A DNA stretch of 17,565 bases from Actinomycetes bacterium (GTDB lineage Bacteria; Actinomycetota; Actinomycetes; Actinomycetales; Cellulomonadaceae), in assembly GCA_023432565.1 (NCBI GenBank), contig JAEYUL010000030.1, forward strand, positions 1 through 17,565, given 5' to 3'. Below are positions 1-6,342 of this stretch, piece after piece. The notes beneath the pieces were generated by a model. The model worked only from the letters and a program-made list of their open reading frames with translations, had not been told where the DNA came from and made no database searches. Made by a program: the position numbers and the translations under genes. The number at the start of each line of letters is the position of its first letter. Position 1 is the stretch's first letter.

Positions 1-1
1 C

Positions 2-883
2 GCCAAGCTCTGCTACAACGACTACAACACCGACGGCATCAACGCGAAGTCCACGGGCGTCTACAACATGGTCCGCGACTTCAAGTCACGCGGTGTGCCG
101 ATCGACTGCGTCGGGTTCCAGTCGCACCTGGGCACGACCCTGCCCGGCGACTACCAGGCCAACCTGCAACGCTTCGCCGACCTGGGCGTGGACGTGCAGA
201 TCACCGAGCTCGACATCCAGCAGGGCGGCAACCAGGCGTCCATGTACGCCCAGGTGACCAACGCGTGCCTCGCGGTGGCCCGCTGCAACGGCATCACCGT
301 GTGGGGCGTGCGCGACTCCGACTCGTGGCGCACCGGGGCGAACCCCCTGCTGTTCGACGCGTCCGGCAACAAGAAGGCCGCGTACACCTCCGTGCTGAAC
401 GCGCTCAACGCGGGCAGCAACAACGGCGGCGGGGACGGCGGCTCGTCGTCGATCGACTCGAACGCCTGGTACGTCCTGCTCAACCGCAACAGCGGCAAGG
501 CGCTCGACGTGTACAACCTCGCGACGAACGACGGCGCCCGCATCACGCAGTGGTCCCGGAACAACGGCAACCAGCAGCAGTGGCAGTTCGTGCCCACGGG
601 TGACGGCTACTACGAGATCCGCTCGCGGCTGTCCGGCAAGAACCTCGACGTGTACGCCAAGTCCACGGCCGACGGTGCGGCGATCGTGCAGTGGACCGAC
701 AACAGCGGGGCGAACCAGCAGTGGCGCGCGACGATCAGCAACGGGTACGCGACGCTGATCAGCCGCCTCAGCGGCAAGGCCCTCGAGGTGCAGGGCGCCT
801 CCACGGCCGACGGCGCGAACATCGTCCAGTACAGCAGCTGGAACGGCGCCAACCAACAGTGGCAGCTGGTCCGCGTGGGCTAG
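2..883 (+). CDS. GH10 endo-xylanase with C-terminal CBM13/ricin lectin module (5' truncated)
   Basis: Secreted endo-1,4-beta-xylanase; only the last 293 residues lie in the window and the reading frame is open to the left edge. The first part is the C-terminal half of a GH10 barrel: KLCYNDYNTDG near visible residue 2, GFQSHLG near 37-43, then ITELDIQ, whose Glu (visible residue 69) is the family's catalytic nucleophile. VWGVRDSDSW follows near 100. The acid/base Glu would lie upstream and is not visible. A Gly/Ser/Asn-rich linker (about visible residues 138-156) leads to a beta-trefoil ricin-type module with three repeats, each ending in a QQW motif (QQQWQF, NQQWRA, NQQWQL), which is the full three-lobe CBM13 pattern. 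The protein would cleave xylan outside the cell while the lectin domain binds the polymer. A strong hairpin follows the stop. Family assignment is firm; substrate detail is inferred from the family. Confidence 0.95.
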   Translation, partial: AKLCYNDYNTDGINAKSTGVYNMVRDFKSRGVPIDCVGFQSHLGTTLPGDYQANLQRFADLGVDVQITELDIQQGGNQASMYAQVTNACLAVARCNGITVWGVRDSDSWRTGANPLLFDASGNKKAAYTSVLNALNAGSNNGGGDGGSSSIDSNAWYVLLNRNSGKALDVYNLATNDGARITQWSRNNGNQQQWQFVPTGDGYYEIRSRLSGKNLDVYAKSTADGAAIVQWTDNSGANQQWRATISNGYATLISRLSGKALEVQGASTADGANIVQYSSWNGANQQWQLVRVG

Positions 884-901
884 CGGGTTGAACCCCCGGG
901 G

Positions 902-931
902 GGCCGGCCCGGTCGGGTGACCGGGTCGGCC
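902..931 (+). terminator. Probable terminator hairpin after the xylanase gene
   Basis: A 13-bp stem (902-914 with 919-931, one G-T wobble) closes a GGGT loop, starting 18 bases after the xylanase stop. No T-tract follows, as is common in high-GC actinobacteria. A potential GTG start for the next frame at 917 lies in the loop, which argues against using that start. Confidence 0.65.
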
Positions 932-994
932 TCTCGCGCGGGCGGTCGGCAAAACCCGTGCGCGCCGCACCCGCCCGGGTGTGGGATCAGGCGC

Positions 995-1861
995 ATGGCC
1001 GTCGTCGTGTCCACACCCTCGCGCAGCGCGCTGCCACACGTCGTGCACTCCCTGCGCGGCTGGCAGGACGAGGCCGCGCCCCTGCAGCTGCACCCCGGAG
1101 ACCTGGGTTGGTACTGGCAGCTCGGTCCCGACGCCATGGCAGCGGCCCTGCGCACGTGGAGCCGCGACGACGAGCTCGTCGCGATCGGCTTCCTGGACGG
1201 TCCCACGGCGTTGCGCATGACGCTCGCGCCGAGCGTCTGGCGTGACGACGACGTGGCGCAGCAGGTCGTGGCGGACATCGCCCACCCCGGGTGTGGGGTG
1301 CTGCCGGAGGGAGCCGCGACGGTCGAGGTACCGAACGACACGCGGGTCCACGAGGTGCTCGGCGAGCGTGGGTGGGCCGCGGGCGAGTCCTGGACCCCGC
1401 TGCGCCGCGACCTGTCCGAGCCGGTCGAGCCGGTCGGCCTGCACCTCGAGGTCGTCGAGCGCGGACGCTGCGCGGACTTCGTCGCGGTCCACTGCTCCGC
1501 GTGGGGCGACGAGCGGTTCACCGACGAGCTGTGGCAGACCATGGCCGACGGGTTGCCGTTCGCCGACGCGCGCTGCCTGCTGGGCCGGGACGCCTCGGGG
1601 GTCGCGGTCGCGGGGGTCACGGTGTGGTCCGCCGGACCGGGACGTCCCGGGGTGCTCGAGCCGATGGGCGTGCACGCGGACCACCGGGGACGCGGGCACG
1701 GCCGCGCCATCTGCCTCGCGGCTGCCGCCGCGCTGCGCGACCTCGGCTCGTCGTCGGCCCTCGTCGCGACCCCGACGGCGCGTGAACCCGCCGTCGCCAC
1801 CTACCGCGCCGCCGGCTACGTGCCGCAGGCACCCCGGCTGGACCGGTCCCGCACGGCGTGA
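995..1861 (+). CDS. GNAT-family N-acetyltransferase
   Basis: Predicted 288-aa cytoplasmic acyl-CoA-dependent acetyltransferase with unknown acceptor. The C-terminal half (about residues 149-280) has the GNAT fold signature: MGVHADHRGRGHGRAI with the acetyl-CoA pyrophosphate-binding loop RGRGHG at 231-236, followed by an alpha helix and the late-strand motif VATYRAAGYVP near 267-277. The N-terminal half (1-140) resembles a second, degenerate GNAT-like half domain, giving a two-lobed protein. The ATG at 995 is preferred over an in-frame GTG at 917, because 917 lies within the xylanase terminator and the extra N-terminus is low-complexity; a weak GGGATCAGG lies just upstream of 995. The stop is 7 bp from the stop of the convergent GGDEF-EAL gene. 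No partner gene indicates the substrate. Confidence 0.85.
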   Translation: MAVVVSTPSRSALPHVVHSLRGWQDEAAPLQLHPGDLGWYWQLGPDAMAAALRTWSRDDELVAIGFLDGPTALRMTLAPSVWRDDDVAQQVVADIAHPGCGVLPEGAATVEVPNDTRVHEVLGERGWAAGESWTPLRRDLSEPVEPVGLHLEVVERGRCADFVAVHCSAWGDERFTDELWQTMADGLPFADARCLLGRDASGVAVAGVTVWSAGPGRPGVLEPMGVHADHRGRGHGRAICLAAAAALRDLGSSSALVATPTAREPAVATYRAAGYVPQAPRLDRSRTA

Positions 1862-1868
1862 GGCAGCG

Positions 1869-4800
1869 TCAGCCGACGTCCAGGCCGGCCTGCACGGACA
1901 GGGCGTCGTCGGCCTGGGCGAGCAGGAGGCGCGTGGCCTCGGCCGCGGGGACCGGACGGGAGAACAGGTAGCCCTGCACGAACGGGCAGTCCAGCTCGGC
2001 GAGCGCCGCGGCCTCCTCCTCGGTCTCGACTCCTTCCGCGATGACGGTCAGGCCGAAGCGCGAGCCCATCGCGATCATCAGGCTCACCAGCTCGCGGCTG
2101 CGTGTGCTGGTCTGCATCCGCTGGATGAACGAGCGGTCGATCTTCAGCGCCGTGACCGGCAGCTCGTGCAGCGCGGACAGCGAGGAGTGCCCGGTGCCGA
2201 AGTCATCGATCTGGAACTCGATCCCCTCGTCGCGCAGCTGCCGCAGGAAGCTGACCGCGACGTCCTGGTTGTGCATGATGACGCCCTCGGTGACCTCGAA
2301 GATCATCGACGACGCGGGCACGTCGAAGCGCTCGAGGACACCACGCAGGGTGGGCAGCAGGCCCGGGTCCCAGAACTGACGGTTGGACAGGTTGACGCTC
2401 ACCGTGATGCCGTCGAAGCCGGGCACGGTCTCCTGCCACGCGGCCAGCTGACGACACGCCTCGGTGATGGTCCACTGACCGATCTGGCGGGTCTGGCCCG
2501 TGGCCTCCGCGACCGGCAGGAAGTCGTTGGGCGGGACCAGGCCGCGCTCCGGGTGGTTCCAGCGGATCAGCGCCTCGAGCCCGACGATGCGGCGGGTGTC
2601 CAGGCGCACGATCGGCTGGTAGTACAGCTCGAACTCCTCCAGGGCGATGCCCTGGTCCAGTGCGGACTCCAGCTGCAGACGGGCCATCGCACGGGCGTGC
2701 ATCGCACCGTCGAACATGACGACCGAGCCGGGACCCAGCGCCTTGGCGCGGTACATCGCGGTGTCGGCGTCGCGCAGGTACTCGTCGGCCGAGGTGTACC
2801 CGCTGGCGGACACCGCGATACCGGCGGCCGCGCTGACCGCACGCGTGCCCTCGGCGAGGACCACGGGGACCGACATCACCGTCAGCAGGCGTCGCACGAC
2901 GTCGGGCAGGACGGTCACGTCGCGCACGTCGTCCAGGAGCAGGACGAACTCGTCGCCGCCGAACCGCGACACCGTGTCACCGGCACGCAGCCCGGCCGAC
3001 AGCCGCTTGGCGACCTCGATCAGCAGCTCGTCGCCGACCTGGTGGCCGAGGCTGTCGTTGACGACCTTGAAGCCGTCCAGGTCGAGGAACACCACCGCGA
3101 ACGTGTAGTCGGGGCTGCGCCGGGCGCGCAGGATCGTCTGCTCGAGCCGCTCCAGGAACAGCGCGCGGTTCGGAAGGCCGGTCAGCGGGTCGTAGTGCGC
3201 GTCGTTGCGCAGCCGCTCCTCGAGCGCCTTGCGCTCCGAGACGTCGGTCATCGACCCGACGAGGCGGATGGCACGCCCGTCGGGGCCACGCACGGACAGC
3301 GCGTTGGTGATCATCCAGCGGTAGCTGCCGTCGGCGGTCCGCAGCCGGTACTCGATCTCCAGCGCCGGCTCGAGACCGGACAGGAGGTCGGCCAGCTCGC
3401 GGTCGAAGGCGGCGCGGTCGTCCGGGTGGATGCGGGAGAGCCACTCCCGCGACGTGGCCTCGAGCTCCTCGTCGGTGTAGCCGAGCAGCGCCTTCCAGCG
3501 CGCCGAGTAGTAGACGGCGCCCGTGGACAGGTCCCAGTCCCACATGCCGTCGTTGGCCGCCTCCGCTGCCAGCGCGTAACGCTCCTCGCTGACCCGCAGG
3601 CGCTCCAGCGCCCGGTCCTGCTCGAGCGCCACGGACAGCAGCACCGCCCAGTGGTTGACCCGTTCGAAGACCGCCTCGGCCATGACGTCGAACGCGCCGG
3701 TCAGCGCCAGGAAGCCGTGGTCGTTGCCGTCGAACGTCACCGGCACGACGAACGTCAGCTCGCCGAGGTCGGCCTCGTCGGGCCGGGGCGGTGGCGGGGG
3801 CGGGAACGCACGCACGTCGCACTGCTCGTCGAGGCCCGTCTCGGCCGCCTCCCCGGGGTAGGCGCCCACGAGCCGCAGCTCTCCGACGTCGTTCCACAGG
3901 GCGAGGCTCGCCGCGCGGACCCCCGTGTCCGCCAGCCACGCCAACGACCTGGCGTTGCGCCCCTTGCGTCGCACCAGCTCGGTGCTGATCCGGTAGTGGC
4001 GGCGCTGGATGTCGACGTGCTGGTTCAGCACGACCGCGCTGTCGTGCTGACGGTAGAACTGCAACGCGCGCGTCGCGACGTCCACCGCGCGCTGGTGCAC
4101 CGCGGCGGCCGCCAGCGTGTCGCCCGGGGCGAGGTGCTCGGCGACGGCGTCGGCCAGCGCGCGCACCGTGAGCAGCGCGTTGAGGGGGTACAGCGAAGGC
4201 GCGACCGCCCGCCGCAGCGCGTCCGTCGCGGCCTTGTCCGCCTTGTCGAGCTCGACCAGGGCGCTCGGCTCGTCGCTCGCCCGCAGCGTCTCGACGAACA
4301 GCGCGACGAGGCGCTGCACGGCCACGCGCAGCCCGAGGTGCTGCGTCGAGGGCAGGTCCTCCGCCCCGTACAGCACATCCCCGAGCTGGTCGACGAACGG
4401 CAGGCTCACGTCGTCCAGGCCGGCCCGGACCGGCGCGGTCTCCGCCGGGCTCACCCGGCAGCCGCAGGACTCGCGCACGACGAGCTTGACCGGCACGCAG
4501 TGCTGACCGGGCTCGACGTGCTCACCGCCGAGTGCGCGCAGCGCCAGGGTGCACGCGGTCACACCCGCGAGGCTGAAGCTCTGGGCCACCGTGGTGAGCG
4601 GCGGGTGGTACTCGGCGGCCGCCGCGATGTCGTCGAAGCCGATCACCGCGACGTCGTCGGGGACGAGCAGCCCGTCCTCGGTGAGGGCCTTCGCGACCGC
4701 CATCGCCGTCGCGTCGGTGCACGCGACCACGGCCGTCGGCATCTGGTCCCGCTCCCTCAGCAGACGCACCGCGGCCGAGCCGTCGTGCCGCTCCTCGCCC

Positions 4801-5348
4801 GTCCAGGGCACCATGATCGGGTCCGCCGGGGCCAGGCCGTTGGCCTGCATGGCCTGGCGGTAGGCGTCGTACCGGATGCCGTCGTCGGCGTTGGCCGGAT
4901 CCCTGCCCGCGAACGCGATCTGTGTGTGCCCATGGCCGACGAGGTGGTCCACGGCCTCGCCGACGCCCTGGACGTTGTCCGGGACGACGGTGGGACAGGC
5001 CAGTCCCGACGGCGCGGCGTACATCGTGACCAGCGGCTTGCCCGTGGCGGCGAACTCCGCCATGTAGGAGTCCTCGGCCGGTGTCACCACCACGACCATC
5101 GCGTCGACGTTGTCCCAGGCGACCTGAGCCGTGAACTGCTCGTCGGAGATGGCCTTGAAGAACCCGGCCTCGCGGGCCTGGATCGCCACGACCCTGGCGC
5201 CCGCCGCGGCCGCGGTGTCCATCACGCCGCCGAGGATGCTGCCGTAGAAGTACCCGTGCACGTTCGGGGCGAGGTAACCGATCACGGGCTGCCGAGCCGC
5301 ACCCACGACGTCACCGCGCCGCTCGTCATCGATGCGCGCTCCGCTCAC
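1869..5348 (-). CDS. LacI-type sensor / PAS / GGDEF / EAL c-di-GMP turnover protein
   Basis: Predicted 1159-aa soluble signalling protein that makes and/or degrades cyclic di-GMP. Residues about 22-296 form a periplasmic-binding-protein-like ligand domain of LacI type (PVIGYLAPNVHGYFYG, later DDVAVIGFDDI at 231-241, VKLVVRESCGCR at 287-298) with no helix-turn-helix. A mostly helical or GAF-like region spans about 310-585. A PAS domain spans about 590-705 (NDGMWDWDLSTG, DGSYRWMI). The GGDEF domain (about 715-880) has an intact GGDEF active site at 797-801 and an RxxD inhibitory-site motif at 788-791. The EAL domain (about 890-1140) keeps EAL at 925-927, VNLSN, FEVTE, DDFGTG at 1048-1053, KID, and AEGVE, so both activities look possible. 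No membrane segments were seen. The GTG at 5348 was chosen because homology begins about 21 residues later and the longer open frame runs into tandem repeats. No strong RBS is visible, and a GTG 42 bases downstream (codon 15) is an alternative. Confidence 0.9.
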   Translation of the reverse strand: MSGARIDDERRGDVVGAARQPVIGYLAPNVHGYFYGSILGGVMDTAAAAGARVVAIQAREAGFFKAISDEQFTAQVAWDNVDAMVVVVTPAEDSYMAEFAATGKPLVTMYAAPSGLACPTVVPDNVQGVGEAVDHLVGHGHTQIAFAGRDPANADDGIRYDAYRQAMQANGLAPADPIMVPWTGEERHDGSAAVRLLRERDQMPTAVVACTDATAMAVAKALTEDGLLVPDDVAVIGFDDIAAAAEYHPPLTTVAQSFSLAGVTACTLALRALGGEHVEPGQHCVPVKLVVRESCGCRVSPAETAPVRAGLDDVSLPFVDQLGDVLYGAEDLPSTQHLGLRVAVQRLVALFVETLRASDEPSALVELDKADKAATDALRRAVAPSLYPLNALLTVRALADAVAEHLAPGDTLAAAAVHQRAVDVATRALQFYRQHDSAVVLNQHVDIQRRHYRISTELVRRKGRNARSLAWLADTGVRAASLALWNDVGELRLVGAYPGEAAETGLDEQCDVRAFPPPPPPRPDEADLGELTFVVPVTFDGNDHGFLALTGAFDVMAEAVFERVNHWAVLLSVALEQDRALERLRVSEERYALAAEAANDGMWDWDLSTGAVYYSARWKALLGYTDEELEATSREWLSRIHPDDRAAFDRELADLLSGLEPALEIEYRLRTADGSYRWMITNALSVRGPDGRAIRLVGSMTDVSERKALEERLRNDAHYDPLTGLPNRALFLERLEQTILRARRSPDYTFAVVFLDLDGFKVVNDSLGHQVGDELLIEVAKRLSAGLRAGDTVSRFGGDEFVLLLDDVRDVTVLPDVVRRLLTVMSVPVVLAEGTRAVSAAAGIAVSASGYTSADEYLRDADTAMYRAKALGPGSVVMFDGAMHARAMARLQLESALDQGIALEEFELYYQPIVRLDTRRIVGLEALIRWNHPERGLVPPNDFLPVAEATGQTRQIGQWTITEACRQLAAWQETVPGFDGITVSVNLSNRQFWDPGLLPTLRGVLERFDVPASSMIFEVTEGVIMHNQDVAVSFLRQLRDEGIEFQIDDFGTGHSSLSALHELPVTALKIDRSFIQRMQTSTRSRELVSLMIAMGSRFGLTVIAEGVETEEEAAALAELDCPFVQGYLFSRPVPAAEATRLLLAQADDALSVQAGLDVG

Positions 5349-5429
5349 AGCCCAGCAATCGACCGGCAGGAGCCCCCAGGTGAGAAGTTCGGCCCGGTTC
5401 GCGCGGCGCGCGCCCGCCCCGCGCACCGG

Positions 5430-5461
5430 TCGGGTGACATCCGCGCAGCACTCGGGTGACA
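5430..5461 (-). promoter_or_regulatory. Direct repeat upstream of the GGDEF-EAL gene, candidate operator
   Basis: The 10-mer TCGGGTGACA occurs at 5430-5439 and again at 5452-5461, 22 bp apart (about two helical turns), 82-113 bp upstream of the proposed start. On the minus strand the copies read TGTCACCCGA. The spacing and position suggest a protein-binding site. No recognisable -10 box supports a promoter assignment, so this is a candidate only. Confidence 0.3.
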
Positions 5462-5504
5462 ACCCAGGACCGGTCGACGACTGAACGGGCGACCCGCTGC
5501 CCCC

Positions 5505-5710
5505 TGCCCGCCTCCCACGCCCACGCCACCCCACGCCCACACACCGCCCCACGCCCACACCGCCGCTCCCTGACGCCGCCCCACACCCACACCGCCACCC
5601 GCCCATACCGCCGCTCCCCGACGCCACGCCACGTCCGCACCACCCATGCCCACACCGCCGCCCCCGACGCCGCCCCGCGCCGACGCCGCCACCCGCCCAC
5701 GCCGCCGCTG
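5505..5710. repeat. 47-bp tandem repeat, C-rich on the plus strand
   Basis: Three near-identical units start at 5552, 5600 and 5647, with a partial fourth at 5694-5710 (periods 48, 47, 47). A degenerate unit may precede them at about 5505. Each begins with a form of YGCCCAYRCCGCCGC, and the full units continue with CYCCCYGACGCC. The period is not a multiple of three, so the repeats translate differently in each copy, which argues against coding. The last copy ends exactly where the conserved part of the 61-bp palindromic element begins. Confidence 0.75.
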
Positions 5711-5775
5711 TCGATGCAGGGATGAATGCAGCGGGGGCGCTGCTGGGCTTGACCAACCCTGCATTCATCCCTGCA
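5710..5775. repeat. 61-bp palindromic element, copy A
   Basis: A perfect 17-bp inverted repeat: TGCAGGGATGAATGCAG at 5715-5731 and its exact reverse complement at 5759-5775, separated by 27 bp. Within it, CAGCG/CGCTG (5729-5733 with 5738-5742) can form a smaller alternative hairpin. The left 23 bases (5710-5732) are identical to copy B near 11.3 kb, and the total length is the same. It lies 216 bp past the stop of the 73-aa gene and about 360 bp upstream of the GGDEF-EAL gene. It could be a REP-like dispersed palindrome; no transposase or target duplication was seen. Confidence 0.8.
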
Positions 5776-5817
5776 CTCATCGGCTTCCGGAGCTCGACCG
5801 GCGCGCTCCGGGCCCGA

Positions 5818-5904
5818 GCGAGCACGGCCCGGCGAGCACGGCCCGGCGAGCACGGCCCCGGCGAGCGCGGCCCGAGCGAGCACCGCCAGGGCGAGCACGG
5901 GCTC
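5818..5904. repeat. 14-15-bp imperfect tandem repeat
   Basis: About six imperfect copies of GGCGAGCACGGCCC run in tandem (units beginning near 5818, 5831, 5845, 5860, 5874 and 5890). The mixture of 14-, 15- and 16-base periods breaks the frame, so this is unlikely to be coding. With the 47-bp repeat and palindrome A it forms a repeat-dense non-coding block. The remaining 5905-5990 shows nothing recognisable beyond GC-rich sequence. Confidence 0.6.
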
Positions 5905-5990
5905 CGGCGCGGTGTCGCCACCGGCGGAAGGTGGGGGTGCCGGTCGGCTCGGGCGGCGGGCTCGGCAGGGAGAGTGGGGCTCGACGGGGG

Positions 5991-6212
5991 TTACTGGAGC
6001 GTGAAGCGGCCGCGGACGACCTTGAGCGGGAGGCCGTCGAGGTCGGCCGTGTCCAGCTCGGACGGCAGGTCGACCTCCGGGGCGAGCGTCACCTCGAGCA
6101 CCAGTCCCGAGGCCGTCTGCTTCACGCCCACGGCGCTCACCCCGTCCAGCGCCAGGAGCCGCCCCTCGTGCTGGCGCTGGATCGCGACGGCCTCGTCGTA
6201 CGTGAGTGCCAT
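5991..6212 (-). CDS. Small stand-alone paralogue of the neighbouring protease's N-terminal domain
   Basis: Predicted 73-aa cytoplasmic protein with no signal peptide or membrane segment, ending in TAA. It resembles the first 80 residues of the divergent trypsin-fold protein: AVAIQRQHEGRLLALDGV here against LVAIKERVEDRFLGQPGV there. A short VxxV strand, an acidic/Leu segment and a basic-then-LQ ending follow (RGRFTLQ here, ERKYELQ there), and this protein stops exactly at that LQ boundary. The shared pattern (helix, PGV-like turn, alternating hydrophobic strands) fits a small alpha/beta domain of the kind that acts as a protease prodomain or inhibitor. Its function is unknown: it might fold, inhibit or bind the protease. 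The ATG at 6212 has no strong RBS. The 130-bp gap to the protease start presumably holds divergent promoters. Confidence 0.75.
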   Translation of the reverse strand: MALTYDEAVAIQRQHEGRLLALDGVSAVGVKQTASGLVLEVTLAPEVDLPSELDTADLDGLPLKVVRGRFTLQ

Positions 6213-6342
6213 GGCGTCATCGTCGCACCGCCCCCGCGCGCCCGCTCACCCTCGGCAGGACGTATCGCCTCATACCGGGCACGCTCCTGAATGACGTGGG
6301 TGGGCACCGGCCCGCCCGGCCGTACGGACGAGGGGGTAGGCC
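6213..6342. promoter_or_regulatory. Divergent intergenic region of the 73-aa gene and the protease cassette
   Basis: The 130-bp gap between two divergent starts must contain signals for at least the plus-strand cassette. A good ribosome binding site GAGGGGG lies just before the ATG at 6343. The least GC-rich piece (about 6260-6295) contains GTATCGCCTCATAC, whose ends are a short inverted repeat and which offers weak -10-like hexamers on both strands. No convincing -35/-10 pair can be named. Confidence 0.35.

Noticed and set aside
1242..5459. A very long plus-strand open frame (over 1400 codons) through the GNAT and GGDEF-EAL genes
   Set aside because: It is an antisense or shifted reading of high-GC genes; its translation is Arg/Gly/Val-rich without domains, whereas the minus strand encodes clear PAS, GGDEF and EAL motifs.
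5505..5904. CRISPR array suggested by regular repeats
   Set aside because: The 47-bp period has no unique spacers between conserved repeats, and no cas genes are present; it is a plain tandem repeat.
5349..5921. N-terminal extension of the GGDEF-EAL gene through the tandem repeats and palindrome A
   Set aside because: The extension is Gly/Arg/Cys low-complexity sequence produced by repeats whose 47-bp period breaks the frame; the ligand-binding domain starts just after the chosen GTG.
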